In this document: one piece after another, positions 33,609 to 41,781 of the stretch
Numbering within the stretch: the first letter of the stretch is position 1
How the letters are laid out: each line of letters opens with the position of its first letter
DNA from: Chelatococcus caeni
GTDB taxonomy: Bacteria > Pseudomonadota > Alphaproteobacteria > Rhizobiales > Beijerinckiaceae
Length of the DNA stretch: 64,000 nt
Reading direction: 5' to 3'
Assembly (NCBI RefSeq): GCF_014196925.1
Contig: NZ_JACIEN010000005.1
Coordinates: 124,001-188,000 of the forward strand
Made by a program: the position numbers and the translations under genes
Notes under the pieces: model-generated
What the model was told of the DNA's origin: nothing
The model's input: the letters and a program-made list of their open reading frames with translations, nothing else
The model's database searches: none

Positions 33609-34514
33609 ATGAATCGCACTGCCTCTCCCGCCGCGGCAAGCGCCTCCGCCATGCGCGACTTTTCGCGGGACCACCGCTTCCTGTCGATCAACACGGCCAC
33701 CGTGCGCAAGCAGGGCGATCTTCTCGCCATCATCGACGCCTGCGCGCGGGCGGAGATCCGCGCCATCTCGCCGTGGCGTGACCAGGTGGCGGCCGTTGGG
33801 CTCGACCGGGCGGTCGCTGCCGTCAAGGCGGCCGGGCTCGAACTCTCCGGCTATTGCCGCGGCGGCATGTTCCCGAGCGATGCGGCGCATCTTGCGGAGA
33901 TGCGCGACGACAACCGCCGCGCCGTCGACGAGGCGAAAGCCCTTGGAGCGCCCTGCCTCGTCCTTGTCGTCGGCGGGCTGCCGCAATATTCGCGGCCGGG
34001 GTCGGCCCCGTCGAAGGACCTCGGCGCGGCGCGTGCCATGGTGGAGGACGGCATCGGCGAATTGCTGGACTATGCCCGCTCTGTCGGCATGCCGCTCGCC
34101 ATCGAGCCGCTGCACCCGATGTACGCCGCCGACCGCGCCTGCGTGAACACGCTCGGCCAGGCGCTCGACATCTGCGACCGGCTCGATCCCGGCCGCAGCG
34201 GTTTCCTCGGCGTCGCCTGCGACGTCTATCACCTGTGGTGGGATCCGGACCTCTTCGCCGGCATCGCGCGGGCCGGGCGCGAGCGCATGCTCGCCTATCA
34301 CGTCTGCGACTGGCTGGTGCCGACGCGTGACTTACTTCTCGACCGCGGCATGATGGGCGATGGCGTCATCGACCTCAAACCCATCCGCGCCGCAGTTGAA
34401 GCGGTGGGCTACGCGGGTTATGCGGAAGTCGAGATCTTTTCCGAGGACTGGTGGGCAAGGCCGATGGACGAGGTGCTGGCGACCTGTATCGCCCGCCACC
34501 GGTCCACGGTCTGA
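33609..34514 (+). CDS. Sugar phosphate isomerase/epimerase-like TIM-barrel protein
   Basis: The 301-residue AP-endonuclease-2-like barrel has the metal-site segments AIEPLHPMYAADRACVN, ACDVYHLWWDPDL, YHVCDWLVPTRD and EVEIFSEDWW, giving the Glu/Asp/His/Glu pattern of xylose-isomerase-like enzymes. The family includes epimerases, isomerases and dehydratases of sugars and inositols. It is the last gene of the seven-gene operon, 3 nt after DUF993. Internal starts (for example MRDFSRDHRF) are possible. Confidence 0.88.
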   Translation: MNRTASPAAASASAMRDFSRDHRFLSINTATVRKQGDLLAIIDACARAEIRAISPWRDQVAAVGLDRAVAAVKAAGLELSGYCRGGMFPSDAAHLAEMRDDNRRAVDEAKALGAPCLVLVVGGLPQYSRPGSAPSKDLGAARAMVEDGIGELLDYARSVGMPLAIEPLHPMYAADRACVNTLGQALDICDRLDPGRSGFLGVACDVYHLWWDPDLFAGIARAGRERMLAYHVCDWLVPTRDLLLDRGMMGDGVIDLKPIRAAVEAVGYAGYAEVEIFSEDWWARPMDEVLATCIARHRSTV

Positions 34515-34630
34515 AGAGGGCGGAACGTCTTTCGTCGCGCGAGAGCTTTTTCCGGCCGAAGCGGCCGGCGGCTCGGCGTAGAACCGAAAATCCGCGCCAG
34601 CGACATGCGCCCACTATCACGAGTTAAGAG

Positions 34631-34662
34631 GCCTATTCCGACCCGATCGGATCGGAATAGGC
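34631..34662. promoter_or_regulatory. 32-bp palindromic operator upstream of the TetR gene
   Basis: GCCTATTCCGA (34631-34641) and TCGGAATAGGC (34652-34662) are perfect 11-bp inverted arms. The 10-bp centre (CCCGATCGGA) is itself palindromic apart from its outer pair. The site lies 28 bp before the TetR-type start codon and is a strong candidate for autorepression. Confidence 0.7.
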
Positions 34663-34690
34663 TTCAGGGGCAGTGGAGCGTAACGACGGC

Positions 34691-35386
34691 ATGACGAAGA
34701 CGAAGGCCGGCCCGGCGTCGGCCGCCGAGACCGCAGCGGCGCCCGAAGGCGCCGCGGTGAAGCGCGAGGTGCGCACGCGCGATCCCGAGCGCACGCGCGG
34801 CAACATTCTCGCCGCCGCGACGGTGGAATTCTCATCGCGCGGCTTCGCCGGTGCGAGCATCGACGCCATCGCCAAGCGCTCGGGCGCCAACCGGCGCATG
34901 ATCTATCACTATTTCGGCTCGAAGCGCGGGCTGTGGCTCGCCGTGCTCGAGGCGGCCTACGAGCGCGTGCGCACGGCCGAGCTGCGCCTGCATCTCGAGC
35001 AGCTCGCGCCGGAGAAGGCGATGCGGGCGCTCGTCGCTTTCACCTTCGATTCCTTCATCGGCGAGCGCACCTTCATCAACCTGCTCAACAGCGAGAACCT
35101 GCACCAGGCGCGCCATCTCAAGGGCTCGACGCGCATCAAGACGATGCACTCGCCGCTCATCGGCATGCTCCAGGACATCCTCGACAAGGGCGTGGCGGCC
35201 GGCGTCTTCCGCAGCGGCATCGACCCGGCGCAGCTGTGGATCTCGATTGCCGGCGTGTCCTTCTTCTATTTCTCCAACATCTTCACCTTGTCGGTGATCC
35301 TCGACCGCGACCTGATGTCGAAGAAGCAGATCGCCGAGCGCCGCGCCCACGTTGTCGATCTCATCCTGGCGGGCATCCGGGCCTGA
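34691..35386 (+). CDS. TetR/AcrR-family transcriptional regulator
   Basis: The 231-residue regulator has an N-terminal HTH (about 45-90) reading NILAAATVEFSSRGFAGASI, DAIAKRSGANRRMIYHYFGS and KRGLWLAVLEAAYE, then a C-terminal ligand domain. It is preceded by an unusually long Ala/Lys-rich N-terminal arm. ATG 34691 is chosen because GGAG lies 12 nt upstream; a GTG at 34673 would sit too close to its SD. It is preceded by a 32-bp palindrome and follows the enolase/DUF993 operon in the same direction, so it may regulate itself and that operon. Confidence 0.9.
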   Translation: MTKTKAGPASAAETAAAPEGAAVKREVRTRDPERTRGNILAAATVEFSSRGFAGASIDAIAKRSGANRRMIYHYFGSKRGLWLAVLEAAYERVRTAELRLHLEQLAPEKAMRALVAFTFDSFIGERTFINLLNSENLHQARHLKGSTRIKTMHSPLIGMLQDILDKGVAAGVFRSGIDPAQLWISIAGVSFFYFSNIFTLSVILDRDLMSKKQIAERRAHVVDLILAGIRA

Positions 35387-35402
35387 CGGCCACGCCTCCT
35401 GC

Positions 35403-36041
35403 TCACCAGCGCGCCAGGCGCCGGGCGGCGAGGGCGCCGAGCGCCGCGAGCCCGGCAATGGCCATCGTGTACCAGGTCGCCACGAAGAGCGGGGAATCGT
35501 CGGGGCAGTGTGCCGCATAGAAGACGGCGGCGAGGCCGCCGGCGAGCAGACCCGCCATGGCGCCGGCGAGCCGCGGCCGCGTCGGTGCGCCGTGATGCAG
35601 GGCCGCGAGGAAGACGGCGAGCGGGCCGAGGCCGATGAGCGGGATGTAGGTGAGGCAGACGAGGCTGTTGGTGCCGACGAGCCGCGTCGCCCACAGGGCT
35701 CGCGGCAGGACGGCGAGCTCTGCAACGACAGCCGTCACGAGGAGTGCCGCGACGGCGGCGAGGCAGGCCGCTGCCGGCCGCCAGTCGGCGCCGGGCCGCG
35801 ACAGCGAGCGCACCGCGCCGAAGGCGGCGGCGGCGAGGGCGGCAGCGACGACGAACTTCAGGAGGAAGCGCGGGGTCTCGGCCGCCGCCGCGAAATCGGG
35901 CCGCGGCCCGAGCGTCAGCATGAAGACGACGGCGGCGACGAGGGCGGCGAGACCGGCGGCGGCCCACCAGGTGGCCGGCAGTGAGAGGCGCGGGCGGCGC
36001 GTGTCCGCGGCAAGCGCCTTGATGAGATCCTCGGTATCCAT
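35403..36041 (-). CDS. nrsF: NrsF family (DUF1109) membrane anti-sigma factor
   Basis: The 212-residue integral membrane protein starts with the family-typical MDTEDLIKALAAD and has about six hydrophobic helices, including WWAAAGLAALVAAVVFMLTL and FLLKFVVAAALAAAAFG. NrsF/DUF1109 proteins hold a cognate ECF sigma factor at the membrane and release it under metal or redox stress. Conserved cysteines include one in the loop SLVCLTYIP and one in AAHCPDDSP, which may sense the signal. The gene lies 1 nt after the sigma gene. GTG 36050 is a possible earlier start. Confidence 0.88.
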   Translation of the reverse strand: MDTEDLIKALAADTRRPRLSLPATWWAAAGLAALVAAVVFMLTLGPRPDFAAAAETPRFLLKFVVAAALAAAAFGAVRSLSRPGADWRPAAACLAAVAALLVTAVVAELAVLPRALWATRLVGTNSLVCLTYIPLIGLGPLAVFLAALHHGAPTRPRLAGAMAGLLAGGLAAVFYAAHCPDDSPLFVATWYTMAIAGLAALGALAARRLARW

Positions 36042-36042
36042 G

Positions 36043-36591
36043 TCAGTCACGTCCGTGCCGCCTGCCGAAATGTTTCGCGATGGCCGCGAGGCCCCGATGC
36101 AGCGCCACCCTCACCGCCCCCTCGCTCATGCCGAGCTGTTCGGCCGTCTCGCGGATGGAGCGGCCGTCGAGCGACACGGCGGCGACGACCGTGCGCTGTC
36201 CCGGTGACAGCGTATCGAGCGCCCGGTCGACCTCGCGCTGCGCCAACGTCTCGGCCACCGGTGCCGCGAAGGTCTCGGCCATGGCGTCGATATCGACGTC
36301 CACGTGCCGGCCACGGCGCCGGAAGGCATCGACCAGCTTGTGCCGCGCGATCGCGGCGATCCAGGGCTCGATCGGCATGTCGGCCCGCCAGGTATGGCGC
36401 TTGAGATGGATGGCGAGCAGCGTCTCCTGCACGATGTCCTCCGGGTCGATGGCGCCGTCGACGATCCTGCGGCGGGCGAAGCGGCGCACCAGATCACCGG
36501 CCCGCCCCAGGAAGGCGCGGTAGGCCTTCTCGTCGCCCGCGAGCGCGGCCCGCATGAGCCGGGCGAGTTCGCTGTCGCCGGTTTCGTCCAA
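36043..36591 (-). CDS. ECF RNA polymerase sigma factor (SigF/ECF16-like)
   Basis: The 182-residue ECF sigma factor has region 2 (EKAYRAFLGRAGDLVRRFAR through DIVQETLLAIHLKRHTW, and EPWIAAIARHKLVDAFRRR) and region 4 (LDTLSPGQRTVVAAVSLDG, then AEQLGMSEGAVRVALHRGL). The start is assigned to TTG 36591, preceded by GGGAGG, because the promoter motif GTAACA-N16-CGAA ends at 36608 and excludes an upstream TTG at 36645; ATG 36555 is an alternative. It is cotranscribed with nrsF and divergent from the bufferin operon, which carries the same promoter motif. It probably drives both operons. Confidence 0.9.
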   Translation of the reverse strand: MDETGDSELARLMRAALAGDEKAYRAFLGRAGDLVRRFARRRIVDGAIDPEDIVQETLLAIHLKRHTWRADMPIEPWIAAIARHKLVDAFRRRGRHVDVDIDAMAETFAAPVAETLAQREVDRALDTLSPGQRTVVAAVSLDGRSIRETAEQLGMSEGAVRVALHRGLAAIAKHFGRRHGRD

Positions 36592-36607
36592 GCGCCTCTT
36601 CCTCCCC

Positions 36608-36633
36608 TTCGTCCGCCGGCGGCCCGCTGTTAC
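36608..36633 (-). promoter_or_regulatory. ECF-type promoter of the sigma/anti-sigma operon
   Basis: GTAACA (36633-36628), exactly 16 bp, then CGAA (36611-36608) reads toward the sigma gene and ends 17 nt from the proposed TTG start. It is the same arrangement as the divergent promoter at 36702 and resembles the GTAACC-N16-CGAA pattern I recall for Caulobacter SigF. Positive autoregulation is implied. Confidence 0.75.
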
Positions 36634-36701
36634 GGGGAGCGGCAAAGTTTCATCGAGGTCAATCGCCCTGACGGTTCACGACTTCGTGTAGCCGGGAGGA
36701 T

Positions 36702-36727
36702 GTAACACCCCGGCGCTCCCGCCCGAA
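36702..36727 (+). promoter_or_regulatory. ECF-type promoter of the bufferin operon
   Basis: GTAACA (36702-36707), exactly 16 bp, then CGAA (36724-36727) lies 54 bp before the bufA1 start and points into the operon. It is the same -35/-10 pair and spacing as the sigma operon promoter facing the other way. Confidence 0.75.
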
Positions 36728-36781
36728 TGGGTTTGTGCGCGCAGGGACAGCTTGCGCAGTCATTGAACGGGAGACGACACC

Positions 36782-37105
36782 ATGTCCACCAAGACCACCG
36801 TCAGCACCGCGATCCTCGCAGGCGCCGTCGCCACGGCCCTGTCCTCCTTCGCCTATTCCGCACCGCTGACGGAAGCCGAGGCCAAGGCCGCCGTCGCCGC
36901 CGGCAAGGAGAAATGCTACGGCGTGGCGCTCAGGGGCCAGAACGATTGTGCCGCCGGGCCCGGCACCACCTGCCAGGGCACCTCGACCGTCGACTTCCAG
37001 GGCAATGCCTGGAAATTCGTGATGGGCGGCACCTGCGCCAAGGTCGAGCTTCCCGGCGGGCGCACGGGCTCGCCGACGCCGCTGACGCGCGACGTGCCGG
37101 CCTGA
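36782..37105 (+). CDS. bufA1: Bufferin-1 precursor (DUF2282 RiPP metallophore)
   Basis: The 107-residue exported precursor has a Sec signal peptide (about 1-26, [17 protein letters not shown]) and four conserved cysteines in [23 protein letters not shown] and GGTCAKV. This is the DUF2282/bufferin-1 pattern. In this recently described class, some core cysteines are converted to thiooxazole-type rings by the DUF692/DUF2063 enzyme pair. The peptide then binds copper in the periplasm. Here the maturation genes follow directly. An ECF-type promoter lies upstream, and GGGAGACGAC precedes the ATG. Confidence 0.9.
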   Translation: MSTKTTVSTAILAGAVATALSSFAYSAPLTEAEAKAAVAAGKEKCYGVALRGQNDCAAGPGTTCQGTSTVDFQGNAWKFVMGGTCAKVELPGGRTGSPTPLTRDVPA

Positions 37106-37136
37106 TCGGCGACACCACCGGACAGGGAGGGCGCCG

Positions 37137-38075
37137 ATGCGCGATTTCGCCACTGCCAGCAAAGCTGCCGACAAGGCCGGGGGCGCCGGCGCCCCCCGCT
37201 TTCCAGACCACGCCGTCGCCGGCCTCGCCGGCACGAGCTTCAAGCACGAGCACCTCGCCGCCATCATAGCCGACGACGGGCGGCGCGGCTTCTTCGAGGT
37301 CCACGCCGAGAACTACATGGGTGCCGGCGGGCCGCCGCATGATGCGCTCACCCGCATCCGCCGCGAGCATCCCGTGTCGCTGCACGGGGTGTGCATGTCG
37401 ATCGGCGGGCCGCAGCCGCTCGACAAGGCGCATCTCGCCTGCTTCAGGGAGCTCGTCGCGCGCTACGAGCCGGCGCTCGTCTCCGAGCATCTCGCCTGGT
37501 CGACGCACGAGACCGCCTTCTTCAACGATCTCCTGCCGCTGCCCTATACCCCCGAGACGCTGGCGCGCGTCGCCGCGCACGTGGAGGAGGTGCAGGAGGC
37601 CATCGGCCGGCCGATCCTCATCGAGAACCCGGCGACCTACCTCCTCTTCCGCGAATCGACGATGAGCGAGACGGATTTCCTCGGCGCGCTCGTCGCGCGC
37701 ACGGGCTGCGGCCTGCTGCTCGACGTCAACAACGTCTTCGTCTCGGCCACGAACCATCGTTTCTCGGCCCTCGATTACCTCGCCGATTTCCCGCTCGCGG
37801 CCGTCGGGGAGATCCACCTCGCCGGCCATACCGAACAGGCGGACGACGAGGGCGAGCCGCTCATCATCGACAGCCACGACAGGCCCGTTGCCGATGCGGT
37901 GTGGACCCTGTTCGCCACTGTGATCGCCCGGTGGGGCCCGGTGCCGACCCTGATCGAATGGGACAGCAACATTCCCGACTGGCCGGTGCTCAGGCGCGAG
38001 GCGGCCGCGGCCCAGGTCATCCTCGACCGGCACGCCGGCCGCGATGCCGCCGGAGGCGCCCATGCAGCGGCCTGA
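37137..38075 (+). CDS. bufB: DUF692 multinuclear non-haem iron oxidase (bufferin maturase)
   Basis: The 312-residue TIM-barrel enzyme of the DUF692/MNIO family (as MbnB) has metal-ligand segments in order: SLHGVCMSIGG, LVSEHLAWSTHE, ILIENPATYL, LLLDVNNVFV, EIHLAGHTE, IIDSHDRPV and LIEWDSNIPDW. All the expected His/Glu/Asp/Asn positions appear present. It probably oxidises cysteines of the bufA1 product together with the DUF2063 partner. It follows bufA1 by 31 bp and overlaps bufC by 14 nt. GGGAGGGCGCC precedes the ATG. Confidence 0.93.
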   Translation: MRDFATASKAADKAGGAGAPRFPDHAVAGLAGTSFKHEHLAAIIADDGRRGFFEVHAENYMGAGGPPHDALTRIRREHPVSLHGVCMSIGGPQPLDKAHLACFRELVARYEPALVSEHLAWSTHETAFFNDLLPLPYTPETLARVAAHVEEVQEAIGRPILIENPATYLLFRESTMSETDFLGALVARTGCGLLLDVNNVFVSATNHRFSALDYLADFPLAAVGEIHLAGHTEQADDEGEPLIIDSHDRPVADAVWTLFATVIARWGPVPTLIEWDSNIPDWPVLRREAAAAQVILDRHAGRDAAGGAHAAA

Positions 38076-38868
38076 ACACGCGAGAGGGGAAGCCGGCGGC
38101 GGCCTCACCTATGCGGCCCGGTTCTCTCCCGGCCTGCTCGATCCCCTGCAGCCGACGCCGGCCTTCGTTTCGGGGCCCGGCGGCAAGCGGGCGGACAAGC
38201 GCTACAACGTCTATCGCAACAATGTCACGGTGAGCCTCATCGAGGCGCTCGGGGCCGTGTTTCCGGCCGTGCGGCGCATCACCGGGGAGGATTTCTTCCG
38301 CGCCGTGGCCCGCGCCTATGTGCGGGCAAGGCCGCCGTCCTCGCCGCTGCTGTTCGAATACGGCCGTGACTTCCCCGATTTCATCGCCGCCTGGGACCAT
38401 GCCGCCCCGGCGCCGTGGCTCGCGGATGTCGCGCGCCTCGAGCGGGCGTGGCTCGACGCCTATCACGCGGCGGACGCCGCGCCGCTCGAGGCGCAGGCTC
38501 TTGCCGCCGTCCCGGCCGAACGGCTGGCGGATATCGTCTTCGTGGCCCATCCCGCCGCGCGGGTCGTGCGCTCGCCCTTCGCGGCCGTCACGATCTTCGC
38601 CGCCCACCGGCAGGAGGGGCAGGCGCAGACGATCGACGCCGGCACGCCTGAGGATGCGCTCGTCACGCGGCCCGGCCTCACGGTGGCGGTCCGCCACCTG
38701 CCCGCGGGCGGCGCCGTCTTCGCCGCCCGCCTTCTCGCCGGGGCGCCGTTCGCGACCGCGGCGAGCGAGGCCCTCGCCGAGGCGCCCGGCTTCGACCTCG
38801 CCGCCAATCTCGCCGGCCTTCTCGCGGCGGGCGCCTTCACCTCCATCATTGCGGGAGACGGACGATGA
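38062..38868 (+). CDS. bufC: DUF2063 family protein, DNA-binding-like partner of the DUF692 enzyme
   Basis: The 268-residue protein has the DUF2063 N-terminal domain [21 protein letters not shown] and [53 protein letters not shown], followed by a less conserved C-terminal region. In RiPP systems this family recognises the precursor and delivers it to the DUF692 enzyme. ATG 38062 has GGAGG at good spacing; an ATG at 38044 would add six residues. It overlaps bufB by 14 nt and the DoxX gene by 4 nt. Confidence 0.9.
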   Translation: MQRPEHARGEAGGGLTYAARFSPGLLDPLQPTPAFVSGPGGKRADKRYNVYRNNVTVSLIEALGAVFPAVRRITGEDFFRAVARAYVRARPPSSPLLFEYGRDFPDFIAAWDHAAPAPWLADVARLERAWLDAYHAADAAPLEAQALAAVPAERLADIVFVAHPAARVVRSPFAAVTIFAAHRQEGQAQTIDAGTPEDALVTRPGLTVAVRHLPAGGAVFAARLLAGAPFATAASEALAEAPGFDLAANLAGLLAAGAFTSIIAGDGR

Positions 38869-39374
38869 GCATATCCGAGCGCTGGAACCTCGCTGCCGAC
38901 GGCGGGCGCCTGCTCGCCACGGCGATGCGACGCGTGGAGGCCGCGATCGCGGCACTGGCGCCGCCTTCCGTGGCGCAGGCGCTGCTGCGCCTCGCGCTTG
39001 CCGTGCCCTTCTGGCGCTCCGGCATCAACAAGTGGGATGGCTTCGGCACGCTCAACGAGGTCGCCGTGCTGCTCTTCTCCTCGGAGTTCCAGCTGCATCT
39101 GCCGGGCGGGCCCTACGCCTATCCCTTCCCGCACGTCACGGCGTTTGCGGCCGGCACCGCCGAGATCGTCCTGCCCATCCTTCTCGTCCTCGGTTTGGGC
39201 ACACGGCTGGCGGCCCTCGGCCTCCTCGTCATGACGTTCATCATCCAGCTCACCGTGCCCGACGGCTGGCCGGTGCACGTCACCTGGGCGGCCATGGCGC
39301 TTGCCCTCATGGCCTTCGGACCGGGCCGCCTGTCGCTCGATCATCTCCTTGCGGCGGGCAATTCCCGGCGCTGA
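38865..39374 (+). CDS. DoxX family membrane protein of the bufferin operon
   Basis: The 169-residue membrane protein has about four helices and the DoxX start [20 protein letters not shown], then [20 protein letters not shown]. DoxX proteins commonly end bufferin-type operons, where they may move electrons or oxidant across the membrane. It is translationally coupled to bufC (ATGA overlap). Its stop is followed by 59 bp before the dioxygenase gene, which may or may not be in the same transcript. Confidence 0.88.
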   Translation: MSISERWNLAADGGRLLATAMRRVEAAIAALAPPSVAQALLRLALAVPFWRSGINKWDGFGTLNEVAVLLFSSEFQLHLPGGPYAYPFPHVTAFAAGTAEIVLPILLVLGLGTRLAALGLLVMTFIIQLTVPDGWPVHVTWAAMALALMAFGPGRLSLDHLLAAGNSRR

Positions 39375-39433
39375 CATTGCAATGCCCGCCTCCCGGCCGA
39401 TATGTCGTTGAGGCTTCGGCGAGGAGAATGGCC

Positions 39434-40381
39434 ATGGACGACATGCTGACGGGCATTCACCACCTGACGGCGATCACGGCGCGGGCGAGCGAGAACCACC
39501 GCTTCTACACCGGCGTGCTCGGCATGCGCCTCGTCAAGAAGACGGTGAACCAGGACGATACCTCCGCCTACCACCTCTTCTACGGCGACGGCGCCGCCTC
39601 GCCCGGCTCGGACGTGACCTTCTTCGACTGGCCGGTGGCGCGCGAGCGGCGCGGCACCCATGCCATCGTCAACACCGGCCTCAGGGTCGCGGGCGAGGAG
39701 AGCCTCGCCTGGTGGCGCGAGCATCTTGCCGAGGCAGGCTGCACGGTCGGCGAGATCGGCGAGCGGGCGGGGCGCGCCGCGCTCGTCTTCGAGGACCCGG
39801 AGGGCCAGCGCCTCCACCTCGTCGACGACGGCGGTTCTGGCGAGGGCCATCCGTGGCAGGACAGCCCAGTGCCGGCGCACCACCAGATCCGCGGCCTCGG
39901 GCCGATCACGCTTTCGGTGCCCGATCTCGCGCCGACGCAGTTCGTTCTCACCGAGGTGCTCGGCATGCGGCCGGAGCGCGTTCATCCCGTCGACGGCGGC
40001 ACCACGCTGCATGTCTTCGCCATGGGCGAGGGCGGCCCGGCGGCCGAATTGCACGTCCTCGTCGAGTCCGGCCTCGGGCCGGCGATGCAGGGGGCGGGCG
40101 GCGTTCACCATGTCGCCTTCCGCACGCCGGACAGGGAGGGCCTCACGGCCTGGGCGGCGCGGCTCGGCTCCGTCCGACTGCCCAACAGCGGCGAGGTGGA
40201 ACGCTACTACTTCCGCTCGCTCTACTTCCGCGAGCCGAACGGCATCCTCTTCGAGATCGCGACCGACGGCCCCGGCTTCGCGGTCGACGAGCCGCTCGAC
40301 AGCCTCGGCGAGAAGCTCACGCTACCGCCCTTCCTCGAGCCGCAGCGGGCGGCGATCGAGGCCAATCTGAAGCCTCTCTAG
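39434..40381 (+). CDS. Two-domain VOC ring-cleaving dioxygenase-like protein
   Basis: The 315-residue protein has two vicinal-oxygen-chelate domains, beginning [20 protein letters not shown] (about 6-25) and [16 protein letters not shown] (about 150). Metal ligands are likely His in GIHHL, His in AGGVHHVAF and Glu in GILFEIAT. The layout matches MhqA/MhqO-type hydroquinone dioxygenases. ATG 39434 has GAGGAG at 7 nt; ATG 39428 is too close to it. It may be read from the bufferin operon or separately. Its stop codon lies in the first arm of a strong palindrome at 40379. Confidence 0.85.
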   Translation: MDDMLTGIHHLTAITARASENHRFYTGVLGMRLVKKTVNQDDTSAYHLFYGDGAASPGSDVTFFDWPVARERRGTHAIVNTGLRVAGEESLAWWREHLAEAGCTVGEIGERAGRAALVFEDPEGQRLHLVDDGGSGEGHPWQDSPVPAHHQIRGLGPITLSVPDLAPTQFVLTEVLGMRPERVHPVDGGTTLHVFAMGEGGPAAELHVLVESGLGPAMQGAGGVHHVAFRTPDREGLTAWAARLGSVRLPNSGEVERYYFRSLYFREPNGILFEIATDGPGFAVDEPLDSLGEKLTLPPFLEPQRAAIEANLKPL

Positions 40382-40431
40382 AGCATTTTCCGCCGAAGTG
40401 GATGCCGGTTCGGCGCGAAGAAAATGCTCTA
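40379..40431. repeat. Intergenic palindromic repeat, terminator-like
   Basis: TAGAGCATTTTC (40379-40390) and GAAAATGCTCTA (40420-40431) are perfect 12-bp inverted arms around a GC-rich centre. The first arm includes the dioxygenase stop codon. Repeats with GAGCATTTTC arms are common between Rhizobiales genes. This one could fold into a long hairpin and act as a terminator or mRNA stabiliser. Confidence 0.75.
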
Positions 40432-40446
40432 TTTGAAAAGATGGAC

Positions 40447-40476
40447 GCCTTTCCGGTTCAATTGCATCGGAAAGGC
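40447..40476. repeat. Second intergenic hairpin next to the palindromic repeat
   Basis: GCCTTTCCG (40447-40455) and CGGAAAGGC (40468-40476) form 9-bp arms with a 12-nt loop, 15 bp after the larger palindrome. Together they make a two-hairpin composite element between the dioxygenase and M20 genes. Confidence 0.7.
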
Positions 40477-40539
40477 TTAGGGAAAGCGGTACGGCTTTTG
40501 CTCCCGTTGCCGGAAAGTCGAACCGGCAATGAGGAGCAG

Positions 40540-41781
40540 ATGCACAACCTGACGATCGATCCCGACCGCCTGTGGCGGTCGATCATGGAGACGGCGGCCA
40601 TCGGCGGCACGCCGAAAGGCGGCATCAACCGGCTGGCGCTGACGGACCACGACCGGCAGGTACGGGACTGGCTGAAGAGCGCCTGCGAGGACCTCGGCTG
40701 CACGGTCACGGTCGACGAGGTCGGCAACATGTTCGCCGTGCGGCCGGGCAGGCTGGATGTGCCGCCGATCGCCGTCGGCAGCCACCTCGACACGCAGCCG
40801 ACCGGCGGCAAGTTCGACGGCATCCTCGGCGTCCTCGCCGGGCTCGAATTGCTGCGCACGCTGGACGAGGCCGGCTACGAGACGAACGCGCCCCTCATGC
40901 TCGTCAACTGGACCAACGAGGAGGGCTCGCGCTTCTCGCCCGCCATGCTCGGCTCGGGCGTCCATGCCGGCGTCTTCGATCGCGCCTATGCCGACAGCCG
41001 CACCGACAGGCAGGGCGTGACCTTCGGCGAGGCACTGGATGAGATCGGCTATCGCGGGCCGGCCAAGGTGGGGTCCACGGCCTTCGGCGCCATGTTCGAA
41101 CTGCACATCGAGCAGGGGCCGATCCTCGAGGCGGAGGAGAAGGCGATCGGCGTGGTCACCGGCGTGCAGGGTATGCGCTGGTACGAGATCGCGCTGACGG
41201 GACGGGAGGCGCATACGGGCTCGACGCCGATGTCCCTGCGGCGCGACGCGCTCGTCGGCGCGGCCCGCATCATCGGCGCGGTCGAGGCCATCGCGCGGGC
41301 GCATCCGCCCGGCGTCGGCACGGTGGGCCTCGTGGAGGTCGGCCCCAATTCGCGCAACGTCATTCCCGGCCATGTCTTCCTGACCGTCGATTTCCGTCAT
41401 CCCGACGATGCGGCGCTCGATGTCATGGAGAAGGCGCTCTTCGCGACGGTGGAGGAGGCGGGCCGCGCGAGCGGTCTGGAGCACGCCCTGCGGCAGGTGT
41501 GGAATTCGCCTGCCGTCGCCTTCGACCCGGCCCTCGTCGATGCCGTGCGCCGGGCCGCGGACGGGCTCGGGCTCTCCTGGCGGGAGATCGTCTCCGGCGC
41601 CGGCCACGACGCGGCCTATGTGGCGCGCATCGCACCGACGACGATGGTCTTCGTGCCCTGCGCCGGCGGGCTCAGCCACAACGAGGCCGAGGCGACGTCC
41701 TATGAGGAATGCCGGGCGGGAGCGCAGGTGCTGCTCGCGGCCGTGCTCGACCACGACCGGCGCTGCTACGGCACCGCCTGA
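40540..41781 (+). CDS. M20 family amidohydrolase (N-carbamoylase/allantoate amidohydrolase type)
   Basis: The 413-residue di-metal amidase has VGSHLDTQPTGGKFDG (metal His/Asp, about 83-98), NWTNEEGSRFSPAMLGSG, FELHIEQGPILE and REAHTGSTPM, the signatures of N-carbamoyl-amino-acid hydrolases, allantoate and ureidoglycolate amidohydrolases and beta-ureidopropionase. With the AllA-like gene across the GntR regulator, a role in ureide breakdown is likely. GAGGAG lies 3 nt upstream of the ATG. It converges on and overlaps the GntR gene by 16 nt. Confidence 0.9.
   Translation: MHNLTIDPDRLWRSIMETAAIGGTPKGGINRLALTDHDRQVRDWLKSACEDLGCTVTVDEVGNMFAVRPGRLDVPPIAVGSHLDTQPTGGKFDGILGVLAGLELLRTLDEAGYETNAPLMLVNWTNEEGSRFSPAMLGSGVHAGVFDRAYADSRTDRQGVTFGEALDEIGYRGPAKVGSTAFGAMFELHIEQGPILEAEEKAIGVVTGVQGMRWYEIALTGREAHTGSTPMSLRRDALVGAARIIGAVEAIARAHPPGVGTVGLVEVGPNSRNVIPGHVFLTVDFRHPDDAALDVMEKALFATVEEAGRASGLEHALRQVWNSPAVAFDPALVDAVRRAADGLGLSWREIVSGAGHDAAYVARIAPTTMVFVPCAGGLSHNEAEATSYEECRAGAQVLLAAVLDHDRRCYGTA

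Noticed and set aside
36592-36645. Longer sigma factor starting at TTG 36645
   Set aside because: The stretch contains the GTAACA-N16-CGAA promoter, so it is upstream of the expected transcript start.
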